A DNA stretch of 10,475 nt from an uncultured Chloroflexota bacterium. Its GTDB lineage: Bacteria > Chloroflexota > Limnocylindria > Limnocylindrales > Limnocylindraceae. Shown piece after piece: positions 1-7,094 of this stretch. The translations under genes were made by a program, and so were the position numbers. Every line of letters begins with the position of its first letter. Within the stretch, counting starts at the first letter, position 1. The notes under the pieces are model-generated. The model had not been told where the DNA came from, ran no database searches, and worked only from the letters and a program-made list of their open reading frames with translations. The stretch is from the NCBI GenBank assembly GCA_903820655.1, contig CAIJIA010000018.1, positions 1-10,475 on the forward strand, in the 5' to 3' direction.

Positions 1-843
1 CGCGAAGGGTGTGAGTCCAGCAGCCTCGCGACCAAGGTCATCAATCTCAATGGAGAGTGCGCTCACGCGCTCTTGCAACGTGGTAGCGTCGCCATCGAGG
101 CGCGCTAGTTCCCGCGCGATTCGCTCGGCACTCGCCGCACGGGCGCGCAGACCGCTGCGATCCTCGTTCAGCGCCTCCCGCAGTTCGTCTTGCAGAGCGG
201 AGATGCGCTCGCTGTTTGAGGCGCGGCGCAATTCCTCTTTGAGCTCAGCCTCTTCGCCCTCGCGCACCTCGGCGGCTTCAAGATCGTCTCGCTCCGTACG
301 TGCGACCTCTAGGAGGGCGAGGCGTCGCGTATCATCGCCACCGAGCCCCTGCAGCTCGTCGTGCAGGGCGCTGCGCTGCAAAATCAGGCTGGCAACCTCT
401 GCACGCTGCCCCTCAGCCTTTGACCATCGATCGAGCAGCTCGCGCTGTCGCGCTGGATCACCGAGGCGCTGCTGGTCGTGTTGACCGTGAATATCAACGA
501 GGGGGCCTATCTCCCCGGCGAGGCGGCCGATCGTCACCAGTTCGTCGTCGATGCGGGCGACGGAACGCCCTTCGGCGTACACCTCACGAACGGCAATCTG
601 GTCGCGGCCCTGCGCTGAGATCTGGAGGTCGACACGCAGACGGTCAGAGCCAGCACGCACGGCCCCTGAGTCTCCACGACCACCGCGCGCGAGGGCAAGT
701 GCATCTACGAGAAGTGATTTTCCTGCGCCAGTCTCACCTGTAAGAACGGTGAGGCCGAGCCCAAACTCCACGCGAACCGCATCGATGATCGCGAGGCCCG
801 CCACGCCAAGCTCGCGAATGTGCGAACCCTTCGGCGCACTCAC
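1..843 (-). CDS. recN: DNA repair protein RecN, N-terminal part (runs off left edge)
   Basis: RecN is an SMC-like ATPase that acts in the cytoplasm at DNA double-strand breaks and supports recombinational repair. The visible 281 residues hold the N-terminal ATPase half and the start of the coiled coil. The Walker A motif GETGAGKS is at residues 36-43, preceded by the typical V-E-F-G-L-G-L-T-V-L-T strand. The RecN signature DIHGQHDQQ is at 117-125. From about residue 140 onward the sequence is rich in E, R, L and A, as expected of the long coiled coil. The start is GTG at 843, whose GTGA overlaps the nadK stop, so it is probably translationally coupled; no clear Shine-Dalgarno is seen. The stretch between Walker A and the HGQH motif is about 20 residues shorter than I recall in E. 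coli RecN. The C-terminal half with Walker B lies outside the window. Identity is secure. Confidence 0.95.
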   Translation of the reverse strand, partial: MSAPKGSHIRELGVAGLAIIDAVRVEFGLGLTVLTGETGAGKSLLVDALALARGGRGDSGAVRAGSDRLRVDLQISAQGRDQIAVREVYAEGRSVARIDDELVTIGRLAGEIGPLVDIHGQHDQQRLGDPARQRELLDRWSKAEGQRAEVASLILQRSALHDELQGLGGDDTRRLALLEVARTERDDLEAAEVREGEEAELKEELRRASNSERISALQDELREALNEDRSGLRARAASAERIARELARLDGDATTLQERVSALSIEIDDLGREAAGLTPFA

Positions 844-1691
844 CGTGGAAGGAGGTCAACCTTCTGGCGGACCAGATCCCAGAATGGGGCGGCGCCCTGC
901 AGTTCGACGAAGTTAATTGGCTGCTCCGCTTCGGTTACGGAGACGCGATCACCAATCTCAAGTGGCTGATCGATCCAACCGTCGACAGAGATCACTGCAT
1001 CCTCACCGTGCACAACCGTGCAGGTTACGGTTTGCGTTGCAGAGACGGTGACGGAGCGCAGCGTGGCGAGATACGCGGCAATCGGTGTCACGATGAGATT
1101 GCGACTCGTTGGTTCAAGGATTGGGCCACCTGCCGAGAATGAGTATCCGGTTGAGCCAGTCGGTGAAGAGACGATCACGCCATCGGCGATGTAGGTGGCA
1201 AGGTGGCTCTCGCCTACGGCGACATCAAGCCGCAGGACGCGGGGAAGGCGACCGCGAGCGACCACCACGTCGTTCAACGCGTCGAGCTGCTCCGCGCGCC
1301 CGTCACCGTGGTGAATGGTTGCGCGGAGGGCCATGCGTGGCTGCGTGGTCCATCGCTTGGCATGCAGGGCATCGAGGGTCGCCTCAACCTGGAACGCCTC
1401 AGCACGCGCAAGGAAACCGATCTTGCCAAGGTTGACGCCGAGCAGCGGGATGGCGGTGCCGGCGACAGCAGAGGCGGCACGCAGGAAGGTGCCATCACCG
1501 CCGAATGAGATCAGAACTTCGGTGCCAGGGAGTGCTGCCCGCACTGCGGCAACATCTTCAGCCGCATGCCCCCAGCATTCAACGCCGTTCGCCGCACACC
1601 AACCGGCGGCCTCATCCCACGCCTCTTGGGCAAGGTCGTTGGTCGGGTTATAGACAAATCCGAAGCGGCGCATGCCCACATCATCGCACAT
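840..1691 (-). CDS. nadK: NAD kinase
   Basis: NAD kinase phosphorylates NAD to NADP using ATP or polyphosphate and is the only de novo source of NADP in the cytoplasm. At 283 residues it has the usual length. The nucleotide-binding GGDGT motif is at 64-68, followed by V-N-L-G-K-I-G-F-L at 86-94. The NE/D motif is present as ND at 140-141. The NAD-binding segment DGVIVSSPTGSTGYS is at 170-184 and a late DG at 237-238. One oddity is the segment after it: where many homologues have P-I-x-P-H-(S/T)-L and later R-P, this protein has P-I-A-A-Y-L and R-S (203-213). The start is uncertain. ATG at 1691 has no good ribosome site, and ATG at 1673 (residue 7, MRRFGFVYNP) fits the family start better. It follows dxs by 57 bases and shares GTGA with recN. 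The nadK-recN pairing is common. Confidence 0.96.
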   Translation of the reverse strand: MCDDVGMRRFGFVYNPTNDLAQEAWDEAAGWCAANGVECWGHAAEDVAAVRAALPGTEVLISFGGDGTFLRAASAVAGTAIPLLGVNLGKIGFLARAEAFQVEATLDALHAKRWTTQPRMALRATIHHGDGRAEQLDALNDVVVARGRLPRVLRLDVAVGESHLATYIADGVIVSSPTGSTGYSFSAGGPILEPTSRNLIVTPIAAYLATLRSVTVSATQTVTCTVVHGEDAVISVDGWIDQPLEIGDRVSVTEAEQPINFVELQGAAPFWDLVRQKVDLLPR

Positions 1692-1710
1692 GGGAATCAG
1701 CGTTCGCGTT

Positions 1711-1730
1711 CCCCGCAGGTGCCCGCGGGG
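1711..1730. repeat. Short perfect inverted repeat between dxs and nadK
   Basis: A 6-base stem (CCCCGC at 1711-1716 and GCGGGG at 1725-1730) with an 8-base loop lies in the 57-base gap between dxs and nadK. It could form a GC-rich hairpin in the mRNA. No T-run follows on the minus strand, so it is not a convincing intrinsic terminator. In GC-rich DNA such a stem can also arise by chance. Confidence 0.4.
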
Positions 1731-1748
1731 TTCGGTGAGCCGAGAGGA

Positions 1749-3719
1749 TTACTGCTTCCGCGCGCTCCAGGCGGCTCGAATACGACGCTCAATTCCAGCC
1801 TCGTCAAGGCCGATCAGCGTGCGGAGATCCGCAACGCTGCCGTGGTCAACGAAGCTGCCAGCTGGGATTCCGATGGTGGCAATGGACGCCTTCACGCGGC
1901 GCCCGGTGGCGGCTTCGTGTGCCGCCAACGACTCTACGACAGCGCCACCAAAGCCACCAGCCTCAACGCTCTCCTCAACGGTCACGATCAAGTCAGCGCT
2001 CTCGCCGTAGCGCCGCACCGCGGTGTGGTCGAGGGGGCTCGCCCAGATGGCGTTCACCAGCGCAACAGAGATGCCCTCGGCGCGTAGGCGTGCAGCGATT
2101 GGCGCGACCCGCTGAATGATCGGCCCGAAGGCCATGATCGCGATCTGGTTCCCCTCTTCGAGCACCTCTGCAACGCCGACCGGCAGGATGCTTGGAGTGG
2201 TCTCTGGGACACCGACAACGCTGTCGCGCGGATAATGCAGGGCGAATGGATGATCCTGTGCCAGCGCGGTGCGTACGAGCGACCGGAGCTGCTGCTCATC
2301 TTTTGGTGAGGCAATCAGCAGTCGAGGAATCTGACGTTGGGCGGTAAGCATGAACATTCCCTGATGGCTGGTGCCGTCTTCGCCGACCAGTCCAGCGCGG
2401 TCCACACCGATCAGCACCGGCTGATCGTTCTGGCAAACGTCATGCACGATCTGGTCCCACGCGCGCTGCAGGAAGGTGGAGTAGATCGCAACCACTGGAC
2501 GTCCGCCACCCATGGCGATACCGGTCGCCGCAGCAACAGCGTGCTGCTCAGCAATCCCAACGTCGTAGAAGCGATCTGGATAGGCGGCGGCGAACTTGTC
2601 GAGCCCCGTGCCAGTTGGCATACCTGCGGTAATCGCAACTATGCGTTGGTCGGTCGCAGCAGCGGCGACCACTTCGGCCGCGAAGAAGGCGGTGTAGTTC
2701 GGCACCTTGGCTGGCGTGGCGATCGGATCAGCACCCGCCTTACCGTAGCTATCGGTAGCACCAACCTCCATCTTTGGAAGTGCCGCGCCATGGAAGGTAA
2801 TCGGATCGGCCTCTGCTGGACGATAGCCGCGACCCTTCTGGGTGCGAACGTGCACAATCACCGGCCCATTCATCGTGAATGCCTTTGCGAAGGCCTCTTC
2901 GAGTTGTGCGCGATTGTGGCCGTCGAGAACCCCAACGTAGGTGATGCCGAGGTCTTCGAAGAGGCGCCCTGGCTCTTGCACGAACGACACAACAGAACGG
3001 CGCAGACTCTTGGACCAGGCGGCAAGCTGCGCGCCGACGAGCGGCACGCGGGAGATCGTGCGGTCGTACCAGCCCTTACTCTCGCGCCAACGTCCCGAGA
3101 GCTTCACCTTCGAGAGATACGTGGAGATTGCGCCGACCGTTGGCGAGATGGACATCTCGTTGTCATTCAGAACGATGAGCAGTGGGGTGCCGCGGTGACC
3201 GATGTCGTTGAGGGCTTCAAGGCTGAGGCCGCTCATGAGAGCCGCATCGCCCACAACGACGGCAACCTTCTCGTTGCTGCCCCGCACGTCGCGCGCGAGT
3301 GCGAGTCCCTGGCCGATGGAGATGCCGGTGCCAGCATGCCCACCGTCAAACACGTCATGTGGGGATTCGGTGCGGCGCGGGAAACCGCCGATGCCGCCGA
3401 GCTGGCGAAGTGTGCCGAATCGCGCGAGACGGCCAGTCAACAACTTATGTGGGTACGCCTGGTGCCCAGTGTCAAAGACGATGCGATCGACGGGCGAGTT
3501 CATCACGCGATGGAGAGCAACGGTTAGTTCGACAACGCCGAGGCTTGGGCCAAGGTGTCCACCCGTAACGGCCGTAGTGGCGATGATGGCGGTACGCAGC
3601 TGCTCTGCGATCTGGTCGAGTTCTGCACTGGAGAGCGTCTTGAGGCCAGCGGGGCCCTCGAGGCGAGCGAGCAACGAGTCGGCGCCAACAGCGCGCAGTG
3701 CGACCCCTTCGTCAGGCAT
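1749..3719 (-). CDS. dxs: 1-deoxy-D-xylulose-5-phosphate synthase
   Basis: Dxs condenses pyruvate and glyceraldehyde 3-phosphate with thiamine diphosphate, the first step of the MEP isoprenoid pathway. At 656 residues it is full length. Visible hallmarks are GGHLGPSLG at 53-61, DTGHQ at 83-87, the thiamine diphosphate region from GDAAL (157-161) to LNDNEMSIS (184-192), DGH at 266-268, and KGRGY.PAE at 295-303. DVGIAEQHA at 386-394 carries the catalytic glutamate E391, and DRAGLVGEDG is at 440-449. The C-terminal transketolase domain ends near residue 625. Several usually firm positions differ: GHAGT replaces GHSST (127-131), GDA replaces GDG (157-159), and YVGVLDGH replaces YIGPxDGH. Core residues remain, so it is probably active. 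The start ATG at 3719 has a strong AGGAGG six bases upstream, inside the xseB tail, and the two genes overlap by 8 bases. Confidence 0.97.
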   Translation of the reverse strand: MPDEGVALRAVGADSLLARLEGPAGLKTLSSAELDQIAEQLRTAIIATTAVTGGHLGPSLGVVELTVALHRVMNSPVDRIVFDTGHQAYPHKLLTGRLARFGTLRQLGGIGGFPRRTESPHDVFDGGHAGTGISIGQGLALARDVRGSNEKVAVVVGDAALMSGLSLEALNDIGHRGTPLLIVLNDNEMSISPTVGAISTYLSKVKLSGRWRESKGWYDRTISRVPLVGAQLAAWSKSLRRSVVSFVQEPGRLFEDLGITYVGVLDGHNRAQLEEAFAKAFTMNGPVIVHVRTQKGRGYRPAEADPITFHGAALPKMEVGATDSYGKAGADPIATPAKVPNYTAFFAAEVVAAAATDQRIVAITAGMPTGTGLDKFAAAYPDRFYDVGIAEQHAVAAATGIAMGGGRPVVAIYSTFLQRAWDQIVHDVCQNDQPVLIGVDRAGLVGEDGTSHQGMFMLTAQRQIPRLLIASPKDEQQLRSLVRTALAQDHPFALHYPRDSVVGVPETTPSILPVGVAEVLEEGNQIAIMAFGPIIQRVAPIAARLRAEGISVALVNAIWASPLDHTAVRRYGESADLIVTVEESVEAGGFGGAVVESLAAHEAATGRRVKASIATIGIPAGSFVDHGSVADLRTLIGLDEAGIERRIRAAWSARKQ

Positions 3720-3999
3720 CCTCGTCCTCCTCTTCGTCGTCAGCCAGCGCTGTTGATCCGTCTGGGAGCAACTCTTCGACCCGCAGACGTGCCGCCTGCA
3801 ACTGCGCCTCAGCGTGCTTCTGGAGCGCGACGCCCCGTTCGTAGTGTCCTACCGCGGCCTCAAGATCCGCATCCTGAGTCTCGAGATCATCAACGATGGA
3901 ACGGAGTTCCGCAACGGTCTCCTCGAAGGTTGCCGGGAGCGCGTTGTTTGATCCTGCATGACGTGTGGCGCGCGCTGGAGTGACCTTACGCTTCGCCAT
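3712..3999 (-). CDS. xseB: Exodeoxyribonuclease VII small subunit
   Basis: XseB is the small subunit of exonuclease VII. Several copies bind the XseA coiled coil to form the active enzyme, which degrades single-stranded DNA. At 95 residues it has a typical helical-hairpin core from about 24 to 77, with the family pattern F-E-E-T-V-A-E-L-R-S-I-V (24-35), then L-E at 39-40, Y-E-R-G-V-A-L at 53-59 and a run of A, Q, R and L. The N-terminal 20 residues are basic. The C-terminus ends in a strongly acidic tail of D and E (about 86-94). It starts at ATG 3999, six bases after a strong AAGGAGG, and overlaps xseA upstream by 14 bases and dxs downstream by 8. Position next to xseA makes the identity firm. 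The acidic tail codons also form the ribosome site of dxs. Confidence 0.95.
   Translation of the reverse strand: MAKRKVTPARATRHAGSNNALPATFEETVAELRSIVDDLETQDADLEAAVGHYERGVALQKHAEAQLQAARLRVEELLPDGSTALADDEEEDEDA
3726..3731 (-). promoter_or_regulatory. Ribosome binding site of dxs inside xseB
   Basis: The minus strand reads AGGAGG here, six bases before the dxs ATG at 3719. It lies within the Glu/Asp codons of the xseB C-terminal tail, so the acidic tail and the dxs translation signal share bases. It supports the 3719 start. Confidence 0.8.
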
Positions 4000-5257
4000 C
4001 GGTCGCCTCCTTCACTCGCTCTGTCACGGTTGCCCGCACGGCACCCTGCGCCAGGCGGATCTGTAGTGACGTCCCAACAGGGGCATCTCGCCAAGAGCGT
4101 ACCGCCCTTCCCCCATCCCCCGCCACAATCGCGTAGCCGCGTGCGAGAACCCGCTGGGGGGAGAGGGCACCGAGAAGGAGATTCAGCTCTCCGAGTGCGC
4201 TCGTTGCCCCCTGCAGGCGTGCAAGTACTGCACGTGCAAGGTCGTCGGAAAGCTGTGCGACGCGCTCGCCGGCCCGCTCAATGCGGTCGAGCGGCCCGAC
4301 ATCGTCTAGGGCGCGGGCCGCCTCCTGGAGAATGCGTTCAGCACGGTCGAGGGCGAACACCAGCGCGCGACCGCCGCGGTCACGAAGGCGCGCAACGTCA
4401 TGCCGCGACTGCAGCAGATCGCTCGACAAAGCGGCCGCGCCAATGCTCGGTGTGCCAGCGCGCAGATCCGCGACGAGATCAGCAAGGGTGATATCTGACT
4501 CGTGCCCTACTGCAGAGATGATTGGGGTTGCAGAGGCGGCGATAGCACGCAGCACCCCCTCAACATTGAACGCGCCGAGATCGTCACTCGAGCCCCCACC
4601 GCGCGCCAAGAGGAGCACGCTGATCGCATCAGGTCGACCGCTCCGTCGCTCCTTCACTGCGCAGGCGTCAATTCGTGCGATCGCCTTGGCGATCTCTTCG
4701 GGGGCACCAGCGCCCTGCACTGCGGTATGCACGACAACGAGCCGAGCGAGAGGCGCCTCGCGGCGCAGCACCCGCAACACGTCGTGCAAGACGGCACCAG
4801 AGGTCGAGGTAATCAGCCCAATGCCACGCGGTGCGTGCGGGATTGGGCGCTTCCGCGTTGCGTCGAAGAGACCCTCTGCCTGCAGCTTGCGCTTTAGCGC
4901 CTCAAGCTCGCGCGAGAGGAGGCCTATTCCACCAGCTCGCTCCACCGTTGTGGCGACGAGTTGATAGCGGCTTCGCGGGCTATAGAGATCAATGCGGCCA
5001 CGGACAACGACAATCTCGCCAACCGCTGGCGTCTCTTCGCCTGGGCGAATGGCGCCACGGAAGCGCACCACATCGAGGGTGGCCTCTTCGTCACGTAGGG
5101 TGAGGTACTCATGTCCGGCGGTGCTGCGCATGGCGCTCTGCACCTCACCGGCAACGACGCAATCGGCTAACGACGGATCTGCGCTGATGCGCTCCTTGAT
5201 GCGAGCGGCAACGGCGGAGACGCTGAGCGCCTCGACGGGGGCGTCAAACGGGTTCAG
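3986..5257 (-). CDS. xseA: Exodeoxyribonuclease VII large subunit (CTG start proposed)
   Basis: XseA is the catalytic subunit of exonuclease VII, which degrades single-stranded DNA in repair. From CTG at 5257 it is 423 residues. The N-terminal OB-fold runs from about 10 to 105 and opens with A-L-S-V-S-A-V-A-A-R-I-K, then D-C-V-V-A-G-E-V and G-H-E-Y-L-T-L-R-D-E, the family pattern. Next come EGLFD near 128-132, P-R-G-I-G-L-I-T-S, and the catalytic-domain motifs RGGGSSDDL at 219-227 and SAVGHESD at 248-255. A helical coiled-coil region follows, then a conserved end with L-A-R-G-Y-A-I. The first ordinary start, GTG at 5143, would cut off the first third of the OB-fold. No ATG, GTG or TTG exists in frame upstream before the stop at 5288-5290. 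CTG at 5257 forms a CTGA overlap with the efp stop, matching the other junctions here. Identity is firm; the start is inferred. Confidence 0.93.
   Translation of the reverse strand: MNPFDAPVEALSVSAVAARIKERISADPSLADCVVAGEVQSAMRSTAGHEYLTLRDEEATLDVVRFRGAIRPGEETPAVGEIVVVRGRIDLYSPRSRYQLVATTVERAGGIGLLSRELEALKRKLQAEGLFDATRKRPIPHAPRGIGLITSTSGAVLHDVLRVLRREAPLARLVVVHTAVQGAGAPEEIAKAIARIDACAVKERRSGRPDAISVLLLARGGGSSDDLGAFNVEGVLRAIAASATPIISAVGHESDITLADLVADLRAGTPSIGAAALSSDLLQSRHDVARLRDRGGRALVFALDRAERILQEAARALDDVGPLDRIERAGERVAQLSDDLARAVLARLQGATSALGELNLLLGALSPQRVLARGYAIVAGDGGRAVRSWRDAPVGTSLQIRLAQGAVRATVTERVKEATDGEA
4006..4012 (-). promoter_or_regulatory. Ribosome binding site of xseB inside xseA
   Basis: The minus strand reads AAGGAGG here, six bases before the xseB ATG at 3999. 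It lies inside the last codons of xseA and fixes the xseB start. Confidence 0.8.
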
Positions 5258-5811
5258 ACGCGCGTCTGGTACTCGCCCGTTCGTGTATCAACGCGAATGA
5301 CGTCACCCACGCTAACGAAGAGCGGTACCTGGACGACCAGACCTGTCTCGAGGGTTGCCGGCTTGCGTGTTCCAGTCGCCGTGTCACCGGCAAATCCTGG
5401 GTCGGTTTCGGTCACGGTGAGATCAAGGTTGATCGGCAGTTCAACACCGAGCGTCTCGCCTTCGTAGCTAACCCGATCAAGCTGCAGACCGTCCTTGATG
5501 TAGTCCTTCGCGTCACCGAGTTGCTCAGCGGTGATCACGAACTGATCGTAGGTCTCGGTATCCATGAAGGTGTAGTCGTCGCCCTCAGAGAAGAGGAACT
5601 GTGCGGTGCGGCGCTCCATCGTGGCACGAGGGAACTTCTCGCCCGCCTGGAAGGTCTTCTCAACAATGGACTGCTTGCGGACGTTGCGGAACTTGATGCG
5701 CACCTGTGCAGAGCCACGCCCCATCTTGATGTGGTGATAGTCAAGGATCTGCCAGAGGTCACCCTCGAGCTCAATGACAACACCCTTCTTCAGTTCACCG
5801 GTCGAGATCAT
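5254..5811 (-). CDS. efp: Translation elongation factor P
   Basis: EF-P binds the ribosome beside the P-site tRNA and relieves stalling at proline-rich stretches. The 185-residue length is standard. The N-terminal KOW-like domain (about 2-60) begins I-S-T-G-E-L-K-K-G, followed by an OB domain (about 63-127) and a C-terminal OB domain (about 129-185) ending G-E-Y-Q-T-R-V. The loop that reaches the peptidyl-transferase centre reads H-I-K-M-G-R-G-S-A (27-35), so the tip residue is Arg32, where E. coli has the modified Lys34. It is not a typical lysylation target. The surrounding residues also differ from the rhamnosylated EarP-type loop as I remember it. No modification enzyme is visible nearby. 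The start ATG at 5811 follows a good AGGAG by seven bases. The gene follows an M24 peptidase, a common partner, and its stop overlaps the proposed xseA start. Confidence 0.97.
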   Translation of the reverse strand: MISTGELKKGVVIELEGDLWQILDYHHIKMGRGSAQVRIKFRNVRKQSIVEKTFQAGEKFPRATMERRTAQFLFSEGDDYTFMDTETYDQFVITAEQLGDAKDYIKDGLQLDRVSYEGETLGVELPINLDLTVTETDPGFAGDTATGTRKPATLETGLVVQVPLFVSVGDVIRVDTRTGEYQTRV

Positions 5812-5873
5812 GTTGGCTCTCCTCTACTGGGCCGTACGCTGCGGCGACGTGTGCATCTGGGGCATTCTAGCCG
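5812..5873 (-). promoter_or_regulatory. 62-base gap upstream of efp; possible weak promoter
   Basis: This is the longest non-coding gap in the window. On the minus strand it contains TAGAAT (5868-5863), one mismatch from a TATAAT -10 box. No good TTGACA-like -35 lies 16-18 bases upstream of it. No terminator-like hairpin with a T-run is visible after the peptidase stop. It may hold an internal promoter for efp-xseA-xseB-dxs, but the evidence is weak. Confidence 0.25.
5817..5825 (-). promoter_or_regulatory. Ribosome binding site of efp
   Basis: The minus strand reads AGAGGAGAG, with AGGAG ending seven bases before the efp ATG at 5811. efp has one of the clearest ribosome sites in the window and is preceded by the longest gap. 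Both are consistent with efp starting a new translation unit. Confidence 0.75.
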
Positions 5874-7094
5874 TCAGCCAACGATTATGGGATCAGACGG
5901 GAAGCGTGTAAGCAGATCGAGCGTTCCCTTCGTGGCATCAACAGCGACAAGGTCTTCAATGCGAATGCCGATCTGATCCTCGAGGTAGATTCCAGGCTCA
6001 ACGCTAAAAACCGTTGGTGACGGGAGCGGATCCGTGCTGGCGGCACGCGAAAGGCTGGGTGCCTCATGGGTCTGCAGGCCAATACCGTGCCCAAGGCCGT
6101 GGTCGTAAATGCCAACCCCAGAGCCCATGGCCCGCCGCGTCTCGTCATCGCAGCTGCGGCCTGAGGGCATGGCAGCGCTGGGTCCCGCGATAGTACGCCG
6201 CAGAAGGTCAAACGTCGCCGCCTGGCCACGATGCACCTGCTCATAGAGCGCGAGGTCCGCATCACTCGCAGCCCCGACAAAGAGGGTCCTGGTCATATCG
6301 CTCCGATACCCGCCAACCTGTGCGCCAAAATCAAAGAGGATCACCTCGCCGCGGACCAGCTCACGCGCGCTTGGGCTCCCATGGGGCAGCGCGGCGTTAC
6401 CGCCAGCCAGGGCGGCTACGTCAAAGGCGAGCGCCTCGGCGCCGTCCTCGCGCATGCCGCGCTCAAGTGACCATGCCAGTGCGGCCTCGGTAACGCCAGG
6501 ACGAATCTGCGGCAATAGGCGCGCAAGCGCGCGGTCGGCCACCGCACAGGCGGCGGTGATGCGCTCGATCTCGACTGGCTCTTTGCGGGCACGTTGAACG
6601 CCGCCGAAGCCCTTCACCGGCACAAGCTCGACGCCGGTCGCAGTCGCAGCGATGCGCTCCCAGACGGCGTGGCGCACCGCCTGCGGATCGAGCCCGCAGC
6701 GTCGCACGCCGTGCGCCACCAACCAGCGACCGATCGTTTCACCCGCGTCGCTTCCATAGTCGAGTGCCGTAGCGAGCGGCGCCTCGCGTCGTGCCTGCAC
6801 GGTGTAGCGCGAGTCAACCAACACTGCGAGGTCGTCGCCGCTGACCAGCAGCCAGCCACTGGAACCCGCCACCGGCTCCTCGTTTGGCCCGAACTCCATC
6901 CCTGAGAAGTAGCGAGCATCGGCGTGCGAGGTCAGCAGCAACGCATCGAGGCGCTCCTCTGCAGCGCGGGCACGAAGCGTAGCCAGTCGACCAGATCGTG
7001 CAGCATGATCGGCGGCGCGCCAACGCTCCAGATCGTGCGCTGTTGGAGTTGGGGCGAACTCTTCGGGGAGCGGCAGCGCGGTGCGCGCGCGCAT
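5874..7094 (-). CDS. M24 family Xaa-Pro peptidase (PepQ/PepP-like)
   Basis: This is a metal-dependent peptidase that cleaves peptides with proline in the second position, probably for cytoplasmic peptide turnover. In the numbering from GTG 7097 it has an N-terminal creatinase-like domain (about 35-165) and a pita-bread M24 catalytic domain (about 175-400). All five metal ligands are seen: D256 in FDFG, D267 in SDMTRT, H337 in HGLGHGIGL, E367 in VEPGIY and E381 in IRIED. The catalytic histidines H239 and H344 are also present. It is somewhat longer than usual PepQ because of an N-terminal extension of about 35 residues. The junction with mltG reads GTGATG. ATG at 7094 shares one base with the mltG TGA, and GTG at 7097 is the alternative start. 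Whether it acts as an aminopeptidase or a dipeptidase cannot be told from sequence alone. The pairing with efp is widely conserved. Confidence 0.93.
   Translation of the reverse strand: MRARTALPLPEEFAPTPTAHDLERWRAADHAARSGRLATLRARAAEERLDALLLTSHADARYFSGMEFGPNEEPVAGSSGWLLVSGDDLAVLVDSRYTVQARREAPLATALDYGSDAGETIGRWLVAHGVRRCGLDPQAVRHAVWERIAATATGVELVPVKGFGGVQRARKEPVEIERITAACAVADRALARLLPQIRPGVTEAALAWSLERGMREDGAEALAFDVAALAGGNAALPHGSPSARELVRGEVILFDFGAQVGGYRSDMTRTLFVGAASDADLALYEQVHRGQAATFDLLRRTIAGPSAAMPSGRSCDDETRRAMGSGVGIYDHGLGHGIGLQTHEAPSLSRAASTDPLPSPTVFSVEPGIYLEDQIGIRIEDLVAVDATKGTLDLLTRFPSDPIIVG

Noticed and set aside
11..484. Plus-strand open frame rich in Ser and Arg near the left edge
   Set aside because: It is the complement of the RecN coiled-coil region. 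The Ser/Arg richness comes from reading Glu/Leu/Arg codons on the opposite strand.
1711..1730. Intrinsic terminator after dxs
   Set aside because: The stem is short and no T-run follows it on the transcribed strand. The next gene is only 20 bases further on and is likely co-transcribed.
2337..3527. Plus-strand open frame of 396 codons opposite dxs
   Set aside because: It lies wholly antisense to a clear dxs gene. Its translation shows no recognisable domain and has the composition expected from the complement of GC-rich codons.
3986..5143. xseA starting at GTG 5143
   Set aside because: This start removes the first part of the OB-fold, whose family-like sequence is plainly encoded upstream in the same frame.
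5812..5873. Riboswitch or structured leader upstream of efp
   Set aside because: At 62 bases it is too short for known riboswitch classes, and I could find no long stem by eye.
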